A DNA stretch of 64,000 bases from Leuctra nigra (lineage: Eukaryota; Arthropoda; Insecta; Plecoptera; Leuctridae). A model generated the notes under the pieces. It searched no databases. It saw only the letters and a list, made by a program, of their open reading frames with translations, and was not told the DNA's origin. A program made the translations under genes and the position numbers. Within the stretch, counting starts at the first letter, position 1; each line of letters starts with the position of its first letter. This document shows, one piece after another, positions 58,401 through 64,000 of this stretch. The stretch covers positions 29,149,259 to 29,213,258 of the forward strand of contig OW203770.1 of NCBI GenBank assembly GCA_934045905.1, read 5' to 3'.

Positions 58401-59931
58401 TTTATGACGTCATTTCCGGTTTCAGTAATAGTACATTTCTGTTTAGACTATTGTATTTTCATATATATGACCGTCCGAATAGTTTGACGCTAGTTTCGTT
58501 CCGATCGGTTCAGCCGGTTTCGAGATATGACGTCATTTCCGGTTTCAAAATGGCGACTTCCGGTTGGTTTTATAAAAAGGCACCTCAGACGCCAAAAGTG
58601 CACATGTGGTAAAAATTTCAGATCGATCGGTTCAGCCGTTTAGGCTGTGGCGGTGATAGCGGTGTTTCCTGATATCTGAATCATCATCATCATCATCTAA
58701 AGAAGAAGAAGAAGAAGAAGAAGAAGAAGAAGAAGATTAAAGTGATGTAATTTCACTGTTTTCACGGCCCTCTAGCTCGCAAATGGCATAACCTATTGTT
58801 CCCAAATTTGGTATATGTGGTGGGGTGGGCCATAGCTCGAAATTAAGATATTTCACAACAATGTGAGATTTTCCAATTTTATGATCCAGTAGGCCGAAAA
58901 TGCCATGTTGTTGCTTACAGTAAAAGTGTTTGGTCTGCTCCTCGGTTTATTAGGCATTTACGGTATGTTGAGTGACTGTGAGTGTACAGTACGACTTGGC
59001 TGGGTGGAGCGACCGCTCCACTAGATAATGAAACTAATCGCAGTTGTTTCCACTAATCCCAGAGCTCTGGTCTCGGCTTCTCCATGTACGCGAGTGAGTG
59101 GCTGACAGCGAGGGAGGGATTCAAGCGCTCGATGATGATCATGATCGCGCGCAGTGAGAAACCCGTTGTGCTGCGCGGAATGGGGATTCCAATGTCCTTG
59201 AGGACCTTCAGAGCGGTGAGCGATTACCAAATATTAAGGTGATACTATAGCGCGTGGTTGTTAGAGCAAATTGAGAGACAAAAATGGTTTCATTAGTCGG
59301 TGTAACTTAGATAAGATCTTCACATGATCAGGCTGATTGTATATATAGACGCATTTTTTTTTAATTTGTGCTTCGTGCCTTCTAAATTAGGTGCCATTTA
59401 TTCAACAAATCCGCGCAAAACTATGAAATTTCCGATACGATTGGAGACCAAACCCGTTAACCATTTGATCTCAATCTTTACAAGTGCGTTGTTCAATGAA
59501 GAACAACGTGTTCTTACTTGGCACGTTTTTTTAATAAAATTTCATACGGCATCCAGCGAGACAAGAAAATAGCTATTTTTCACCAAAAATCCACTTATAT
59601 ATTAGTAATTAACAAAGCAAGAATTAAAAACGTAAAAGGTGGTAACACGAAGTACCTATGTTTTTTATCTAATCATGATTAAAATTTCAAATCATCTGGT
59701 CAAACTATTTCGTCTCCAATCAAATCTGAAAAAGTGCCTGCAAAAGCATCTAAATAAAACAAGCCATGGAAGCAAAGCCATGCATTCTCGAATAATTTGT
59801 ATTCAAGGACTGAATTCAAGAACTGGATGTTATATCATATTGTTTTGTTTCAGTTTACTAAAGCTGCGTACCACTTGCAAGCCTACTTCTTGAAGATTTA
59901 CCACGGGGAGAAGATCAGTGACATCACGTGA
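45513..59931 (+). CDS. Odorant receptor, 7tm_6 family, eight coding exons
   Basis: Exons 45513-45591, 46367-46790, 47607-47765, 48049-48411, 49661-49760, 54695-54799, 59063-59215 and 59854-59931 join in phase to 1461 nt (486 aa). All donors are GT and all acceptors AG. The protein has the insect OR layout: intracellular N terminus, TM1 about 49-69, TM2 74-95, TM3 139-157, TM4 183-205, a long loop, TM5 354-375, TM6 381-402 and TM7 about 450-478. The conserved C-terminal part reads ADKLTQE, then MYASEWL and MIARSEKPV, ending FTKAAYHLQAYFLKIY. Such receptors form ligand-gated cation channels with Orco in olfactory neuron dendrites. It is longer than usual (about 380-450 aa) because of a 52-residue repeat insert between TM4 and TM5. 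Introns are packed with transposons. The subfamily is unknown. Confidence 0.85.
45925..46455 (+). repeat. 126-bp tandem repeat copying the exon 2 acceptor and exon start
   Basis: Units start at 45925, 46051, 46177, 46303 and (partial) 46430; periods are 126, 126, 126 and 127 bp. Each full unit contains a tract ending CTTCTGTCAG plus the first ~85 bp of exon 2, so acceptors occur at 45987, 46113, 46239 and 46366. The one-base insertion (CTCTTATACC) in the fourth unit puts the first three copies out of frame with the real exon body. Confidence 0.9.
46367..46790 (+). CDS. Odorant receptor exon 2 (TM1-TM3)
   Basis: Starts with GLWRVLDEQRTWSYYMRVWF and contains TM1 (VVFLLIGATTVY), TM2 (FIELILASFIYTIIMV) and TM3 (CPGICWAMAICGVFLA). 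It ends in LLPF plus AG before the donor GTCAGT. The fourth-repeat acceptor is chosen because the upstream copies lead to a stop at 46494-46496. Confidence 0.8.
46804..47366. mobile_element. MITE-like element in intron 2
   Basis: Ends TTAAGCTGTTTGCACACTAC and GTAGTGTGAAAGCAGCTTTA form an imperfect inverted pair. TTAA/TTTA lies at the borders. GC-rich inverted words (CCCGGG, CGACCCGGG) lie inside. No coding. Confidence 0.4.
47490..47570 (-). mobile_element. Decayed family C 3' end
   Basis: AGGAGTGGTCGCTGCACTCA and GAGTCGTACCGCACTCACAT match the family C terminus with about one change in six, ending about 40 bp before the exon 3 acceptor. Confidence 0.35.
47607..47765 (+). CDS. Odorant receptor exon 3 (TM4)
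   Basis: Acceptor CTTGCGCAG. Encodes RRWLPYDFSYTPMFE, then VTYVIISLTSVLDTFHNILF and ETQVVSVTSLFTAL. The donor GTGAGT follows. W-L-P-Y-D before TM4 is typical of ORs. Confidence 0.85.
47770..47795 (+). repeat. Partial duplicate of exon 3 just after its donor
   Basis: A 26-bp stretch (GTCACCTACGTCATCATCAG plus six bases) repeats exon 3 positions 47650-47675 exactly. A second donor-like ACTCAGGTCAGA follows. Reading past the true donor meets TGA at once, so this copy is non-coding. Confidence 0.7.
48049..48411 (+). CDS. Odorant receptor exon 4 (TM4-TM5 loop with repeat)
   Basis: Acceptor TCCAACAG. Encodes YNLENIRATVDRKIHEETLK, then an insert of four 13-residue repeats and EERLNNVMDAYLKQCVRHHQ. 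It ends in phase before GTGAGA. Y-L-K-x-C-V-R-H-H-Q is the usual OR motif before TM5. The repeat insert is unusual for the family. Confidence 0.8.
48176..48331 (+). repeat. 39-bp coding minisatellite, four units
   Basis: Four in-frame units of ARTRMRGHEREDA (third unit onward ends in F; one R-V variant) at about residues 265-316. Strongly charged, basic and acidic alternating. It lies in the cytoplasmic loop 2 by OR topology. Confidence 0.9.
48464..48905 (-). mobile_element. Family A fragment in intron 4
   Basis: 3' end CTAGAAACACGCTCGGTGTA with ACGCGTTGATGAGCGAGCAC, and a decayed 5' end GAGGCGCTCGCTCCAATCGC. About 440 bp, internally deleted. Confidence 0.55.
49163..49566. mobile_element. 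hAT-type MITE in intron 4
   Basis: Inverted ends CAGTGTTGAATCCAG on both sides. The 8-bp duplication GTCTCGAT/GTCTGGAT (7 of 8 match) lies at 49155-49162 and 49567-49574. G-run and C-run inside. No coding. Confidence 0.65.
49661..49760 (+). CDS. Odorant receptor exon 5 (TM5)
   Basis: Acceptor TGTCTCAG. Encodes LCERIQEVWNSALAFQF and the hydrophobic VIIVIIGVSVIYVTAI. The donor is GTAAGT, in phase 0. Confidence 0.85.
50705..52603 (+). pseudogene. Transposase-like protein, N-terminal and middle part
   Basis: ATG at 50705. Residues 22-189 are fourteen 12-residue repeats, then an acidic/basic linker with RKKPITPKKIKRKRSR (a likely nuclear signal). A Cys/His cluster CNNCPNNCKHNF lies near residue 335, followed by a helical segment (EEDRLQIFTSYWSIGDRQRQ). 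A second pair KDKCSFCESL is near 530, and FDLQKVLNVPHGD near 584 supplies a candidate first catalytic Asp. The frame ends early at 52601-52603; the protein continues one frame over. The middle and C-terminal parts resemble uncharacterised insect proteins with a DUF7869-like DDE core (from memory of the family, not searched). Confidence 0.6.
50768..51271 (+). repeat. 36-bp coding minisatellite, 14 units
   Basis: Unit encodes VVEQMKDQDFEP. Units are near-identical at DNA level (for example GAC/CAC in unit 6, GTA/GTT variants), so expansion is recent. All three + frames and two - frames stay open across it, which explains several spurious long frames here. Confidence 0.95.
52585..53069 (+). pseudogene. 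Transposase-like protein, catalytic segment in shifted frame
   Basis: Continues from the preceding segment after a frameshift near 52590: TANEICSIMHKYL, then LLYCDSCPGQNKNRQM (candidate second catalytic Asp in a D-x-C-x-G-Q-N-K-N-R motif) and LLPGHTYMPVDSVHSTIE. The order FDLQ ... YCDSCPGQNKNR ... GHTYMPVD...HSTIE is a plausible RNase-H-fold triad. About 53020-53040 the frame shifts back. Confidence 0.6.
53039..53362 (+). pseudogene. Transposase-like protein, C-terminal segment
   Basis: Back in the original frame: SFKKESTTMIIRYHYLDDAE, PLEVLVLRDKRNLRKGNGP, then an acidic tail to TAA. The two frameshifts cancel, so only about 145 residues are read out of frame. An unbroken version would be near 885 residues. 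Either the copy is recently dead or one or both shifts are sequence errors. Confidence 0.55.
54695..54799 (+). CDS. Odorant receptor exon 6 (TM6)
   Basis: Acceptor TTGTTCCAG. Encodes HHTFDFMVVMSLVIVSGFQ, then ENFSLFFFADKLTQE. Donor GTGAGA, 35 codons in phase 0. The FF-x-A-D-x-L-T-x-E end is the usual OR signature (often G-x-x-L-T-x-E). Confidence 0.85.
55121..55310 (+). mobile_element. Single arm of the family C palindrome
   Basis: CATAAAAAAACACTCCGTGT to AAAAAAGACTTGGACG; the partner arm is absent. In intron 6. Confidence 0.5.
55361..55470. repeat. (TAA)n microsatellite
   Basis: Over twenty uninterrupted AAT/TAA steps, then a short interrupted block. Confidence 0.95.
55555..56245. repeat. 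~150-bp alternating tandem units with C-runs
   Basis: Units begin TTGCACAAACGAAAATTTT and contain GCACAAACCAGCACAAACGT. Similar units recur every ~295 bp (55695/55993 and 55850/56144), so the pattern is an A-B-A-B dimer. C-runs occur at 55803-55820 and 56107-56119. Non-coding, in intron 6. Confidence 0.7.
56246..57669. other. Intron 6 sequence, nothing recognised
   Basis: Unassigned. TATGGGCCTGTCCA at about 54980 and its complement at about 57150 are a possible weak inverted pair. The word CGTTAGTCTTTGGA occurs at about 54998, 56629 and 56798. Confidence 0.35.
57670..59025 (+). mobile_element. Family C Helitron-like element, copy 4 (complete, intron 6)
   Basis: Starts CCCCATAAAAAACACTCCGT and ends GTGGAGCGACCGCTCCAC plus TAGA at 59025, with host A before and T after. 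Palindrome arms are at about 57670-57830 and 57903-58072. The body has TGACGTCATTTCCGG at about 58405 and 58527 and a decayed block at about 58264. A (GAA)n run interrupts it at 58701-58737. It ends 37 bp before the exon 7 acceptor. Confidence 0.65.
58701..58737. repeat. (GAA)n microsatellite
   Basis: About eleven AGA/GAA steps inside the family C element. Confidence 0.9.
59063..59215 (+). CDS. Odorant receptor exon 7
   Basis: Acceptor CCACTAATCCCAG is chosen because the nearby upstream AG at 59043 opens a frame that stops. Encodes SSGLGFSMYASEWLTAREGF, then KRSMMIMIARSEKPVVLRGM and SLRTFRA. Donor GTGAGC. S-E-W and R-S-x-K-P are core OR motifs. Confidence 0.9.
59854..59931 (+). CDS. Odorant receptor exon 8 (C terminus)
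   Basis: Acceptor TTTTGTTTCAG. Encodes FTKAAYHLQAYFLKIY and GEKISDIT, then TGA. F-x-x-x-x-x-x-x-x-A-Y-x-x-x-x-x-L is the end of TM7. No clear AATAAA follows closely. Confidence 0.85.
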   Translation, partial: FTKAAYHLQAYFLKIYHGEKISDIT

Positions 59932-60316
59932 AGTGGTTCACACTCCAACAAATGTTTGTTATGCATTTCAATTACATACTTGTTTGTAAGAAGTTGGATT
60001 AGCTCATTTTCTTATTTAATCACGGGAATACCGGTATGTGATTTGCCACATAGAGTGCCTACAAACAAATTGAGAGCAAAACACAAGCAATTAATTAATA
60101 ATTATTCTTCACACGATCGCATTGACTAAAGACCTAAGAAATAACTTTAAATATCTGACATCTAAATTCAATGTTACTGAAAAAACCCTGCGTGATTTTT
60201 AATTGCAAGATCTTCACATTTATACGAAACAAGTTTTACAAATTAAATAATTCGTGACAGAAAATACGTTTTATTACTTACTTACCATTATTACGCAAAA
60301 CCAATCTATTTAATAT

Positions 60317-61641
60317 CAGCGACTGGAACCGGTACCGGAATAAACCGTTATTTGTATAAGAACCGGAACCGGAACCCATTTCCATTTTTAGTTGGAACCG
60401 GAACCGGAACCTTTATCAATATTAAATATTATTGGGTTCCATAACGGTACCACCAGGGTTCTTTAAATAATTTATTGCATTGAATTTTTACTTCACTGAC
60501 TTTCAAATATGAAGTTATTTAATACCATTTACAGTTTTTCAAATAAATTATCACAGAGGCTCGTTCCATTAAAAAACGACCAAATCCCAAAAAATTCGTT
60601 GCGGCATGATTTTTTATAATTTTTAAATTTTACTATGTTGTAACTTGATACTAGTTGAGTTCAAATTTTTCAAATTCACCCTTCTTAAGTTACATGACCT
60701 TGAACATTGGCCTGAGTGGTAAAAATGGCTCGTCTAAGCTATTGCAAAAGTCGCTGTAATTTCCAAAAGAGAAGTAGAAGATTCGTAGAAGATCCACAAA
60801 AATAATTGGCTTGTAATTTTCAACCCTTCAGTTGTAAATCGAGCGTCAAAATTAGTGTAAATAGGAAAAATTAACTCAATATTCAACCCCTGATTTGAAG
60901 GTCACGCAGAGGGTATACGACGAACACTATGGTATCCAAAATGATAGACAGGCATGTGCTGAAGAAAACTACGTTTACTGGAACACGCTATCATTTTTCA
61001 TTTGGAAATTACAGCGACTTTTGCAATTCCCACAAATAAGTGATACGTGATGGAGCCACTTCTGGCAACATGGCTACTATCAGGTCCACATATTAATTTG
61101 TTTGTTTTTACATTTCGTGTTTCCATAAAGCAGTGAAAAAAGAAAAAACAAATGAAATTTATATTTAGCTATAAATTTACTTTCTTGGCCATAACAAACA
61201 ACTATATCAAATATTTGTATTTATATTTATGCAAATGCGCCCTTGATAGCCGCCATTTACCTAGTACCACAAAATCCACCAGAGGTCAGTTGTGTTCCTT
61301 ATTTTCTCAAATAGCTTAGACGAGCCATTTTTACCACTCAGGCCAATGTTCAAGGTCATGTAACTTGAGAAGGGTGAATTTGAAAAATGTGAAAAAATTA
61401 ATTTGAACTCATCTAGTAATCAAGTTACAGCATAGTAAAATTTGAAAATTATTAAAAATCATGCCGCAACGACCTTTGGTCGTTTTTTGGTGGAACGACC
61501 CCAGAGTTAAATAATTTAAAAAAATATATTGAATTATTGTCTGAATTTGATGGAACCGGAATGGAACCCTTATGGAACCGAAACCATTATTTCATATTTT
61601 CCAGGAACCGGAACCGATATTCATTTGGGTTCGAGTCCCTG
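60317..61641. mobile_element. hAT-like element rich in GGAACC words, carrying a foldback
   Basis: Ends CAGCGACTGGAACCGG and (complement) CAGGGACTCGAACCC are similar. GGAACCGGAACC repeats sit inside each end (60360-60415 and 61550-61625). An 8-bp duplication is not convincing. The interior is mainly another inverted repeat. Confidence 0.45.
60551..61500. repeat. Foldback inside the hAT-like element
   Basis: Arms at about 60558-60760 and 61310-61500 (CGTTCCATTAAAAAACGACC and complement, with CATGACCTTGAACATTGGCC). A second inner pair GCAAAAGTCGCTGTAATTTCC-like lies at about 60744 and 61003. No coding. Confidence 0.65.
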
Positions 61642-61821
61642 ATTATAAAAATGCAGAAAACATCTTCGTGGCTCTGGTTTGTAAATAATTTCCCATGCAG
61701 TTTGTTTATCAGGTGTCAGATTGTGTTTTACAACAATGGGTTAAAACAAGAATATAATATATCTGGAAAATCTTGGTGCATGTGAATTTTCTGAATTGTT
61801 CTTTAGCCCGCAACTGCACCT

Positions 61822-64000
61822 GAGACTTATGCAACCCGCGCTACTCTGCTGTGTTGCGGGCTGCGGACTTCAAGGGGTTGGACAGCATCATCACGAAGTG
61901 TCTCCACAATGATTGCCAGATGATATGAAGGACGGAAATGGACGGAAATGATGAAATGAGACTTATGCAACCCGCGCTACTCTGCTGTGTTGCGGGCTGC
62001 GGACTTCAAGGGGTTGGACAGCATCATCACGAAGTGTCTCCACAATGATTGCCAGATGATATGAAGGACGGAAATGGACGGAAATTATGAAATGAGACTT
62101 ATGCAACCCGCGCTACTCTGCTGTGTTGCGGGCTGCGGACTTCAAGGGGTTGGACAGCATCATCACGAAGTGTCTCCACAATGATTGCCAGATGAAATGA
62201 AGGACGGAAATGGACGGAAATGATGAAATGAGACTTATGCAACCCGCGCTACTCTGCTGTGTTGCGGGCTGCGGACTTCAAGGGGTTGGACAGCATCATC
62301 ATGAAGTGTCTCCACAATGATTGCCAGATGAAATGAAGGACGGAAATGGACGGAAATTATGAAATGAGACTTATGCAACCCGCGCTACTCTGCTGTGTTG
62401 CGGGCTGCGGACTTCAAGGGGTTGGACAGCATCATCACGAAGTGTCTCCACAATGATTGCCAGATGAAATGAAGGACGGAAATGGACGGAAATGATGAAA
62501 TGAGACTTATGCAACCCGCGCTACTCTGCTGTGTTGCGGGCTGCGGACTTCAAGGGGTTGGACAGCATCATCACGAAGTGTCTCCACAATGATTGCCAGA
62601 TGAAATGAACGACGGAAATGGACGGAAATGATGAAATGAGACTTATGCAACCCGCGCTACTCTGCTGTGTTGCGGGCTGCGGACTTCAAGGGGTTGGACA
62701 GCATCATCACGAAGTGTCTCCACAATGATTGCCAGATGAAATGAACGACGGAAATGGACGGAAATGATGAAATGAGACTTATGCAACCCGCGCTACTCTG
62801 CTGTGTTGCGGGCTGCGGACTTCAAGGGGTTGGACAGCATCATCACGAAGTGTCTCCACAATGATTGCCAGATGAAATGAAGGACGGAAATGGACGGAAA
62901 TGATGAAATGAGACTTATGCAACCCGCGCTACTCTGCTGTGTTGCGGGCTGCGGACTTCAAGGGGTTGGACAGCATCATCACGAAGTGTCTCCACAATGA
63001 TTGCCAGATGAAATGAAGGACGGAAATGGACGGAAATGATGAAATGAGACTTATGCAACCCGCGCTACTCTGCTGTGTTGCGGGCTGCGGACTTCAAGGG
63101 GTTGGACAGCATCATCATGAAGTGTCTCCACAATGATTGCCAGATGAAATGAAGGACAGAAATGGACGGAAATGATGAAATGAGACTTATGCAACCCGCG
63201 CTACTCTGCTGTGTTGCGGGCTGCGGACTTCAAGGGGTTGGACAGCATCATCACGAAGTGTCTCCACAATGATTGCCAGATGAAATGAAGGACAGAAATG
63301 GACGGAAATGATGAAATGAGACTTATGCAACCCGCGCTACTCTGCTGTGTTGCGGGCTGCGGACTTCAAGGGGTTGGACAGCATCATCACGAAGTGTCTC
63401 CACAATGATTGCCAGATGAAATGAAGGACGGAAATGGACGGAAATGATGAAATGAGACTTATGCAACCCGCGCTACTCTGCTGTGTTGCGGGCTGCGGAC
63501 TTCAAGGGGTTGGACAGCATCATCACGAAGTGTCTCCACAATGATTGCCAGATGAAATGAAGGACGGAAATGGACGGAAATGATGAAATGAGACTTATGC
63601 AACCCGCGCTACTCTGCTGTGTTGCGGGCTGCGGACTTCAAGGGGTTGGACAGCATCATCACGAAGTGTCTCCACAATGATTGCCAGATGAAATGAAGGA
63701 CGGAAATGGACGGAAATGATGAAATGAGACTTATGCAACCCGCGCTACTCTGCTGTGTTGCGGGCTGCGGACTTCAAGGGGTTGGACAGCATCATCATGA
63801 AGTGTCTCCACAATGATTGCCAGATGAAATGAAGGACGGAAATGGACGGAAATGATGAAATGAGACTTATGCAACCCGCGCTACTCTGCTGTGTTGCGGG
63901 CTGCGGACTTCAAGGGGTTGGACAGCATCATCGCGAAGTGTCTCCACAATGATTGCCAGATGAAATGAAGGACGGAAATGGACGGAAATGATGAAATGAG
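61822..64000. repeat. 136-bp satellite, ~16 units, continues past the window
   Basis: Unit of 136 bp beginning GAGACTTATGCAACCCGCGC and containing TTGCGGGCTGCGGACTTCAA and a doubled GGACGGAAAT. Units are nearly identical (ATGATATG/ATGAAATG, CACGAAG/CATGAAG variants). An internal CAACCCGC/GCGGG stem is possible. The array begins abruptly after GCAACTGCACC. Confidence 0.95.

Noticed and set aside
59021..59230. 69-codon minus-strand frame
   Set aside because: Antisense of odorant receptor exon 7.

Overview
This window looks like insect nuclear DNA, probably hemipteran, though the order is a weak inference. The grounds are spliced genes with GT/AG introns, an insect-type odorant receptor, AT-rich sequence full of GTAGGTACCTAC-like motifs, and dense eukaryotic transposons nested in one another. 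There is no operon structure, and I recognise no tRNA or rRNA gene.

Only two stretches look like host genes. A short terminal exon of an unidentified gene lies at 39-148. A complete eight-exon odorant receptor gene (7tm_6 family, predicted 486 aa) spans 45513-59931 on the + strand. Its exons join in phase at every junction and its introns carry most of the transposons in the right third. Two of its coding exons are reshaped by tandem repeats: a 126-bp repeat that copies the exon 2 splice acceptor, and a 39-bp (13-residue) repeat in the loop between TM4 and TM5.

From 1 to 18 kb the window is a mosaic of two non-autonomous Helitron-like families, plus piggyBac-like, Penelope-like, TA-flanked and foldback elements. 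Family A starts TTGAGCGAGCG and ends in a short stem followed by CTAG. All five copies with both ends intact lie between a host A and a host T with no target duplication. Family C starts with a long palindrome, carries repeated TGACGTCACTTCCGG blocks and ends in an 18-nt hairpin plus CTAGA. One copy has an empty reference site inside this window.

From 18.0 to 34.1 kb there is a satellite of about 114 units of 50 bp. It is split by a young LTR retrotransposon (identical-length 1252-bp LTRs, 4-bp target duplication, tRNA-Lys-like primer site) that has gag but no pol. Its gag is in turn split by a 4.7-kb CACTA-like element. The order of events is therefore satellite, then LTR element, then CACTA-like element.

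From 34 to 45 kb there are more Helitron-like copies, two LINE fragments, a 1.7-kb foldback, and a hAT-like element carrying a pogo-like remnant. Inside intron 5 of the receptor (49898-53908) lies a 4.0-kb DNA transposon with CGTCGG-starting inverted ends and a 4-bp ATAC duplication. Its transposase has a 14 x 12-residue N-terminal repeat and two compensating frameshifts. A 427-bp MITE at 44040-44466 shares its CGTCGG terminus and 4-bp ATAN duplication. The window ends in a 136-bp satellite (about 16 units) that runs off the edge.
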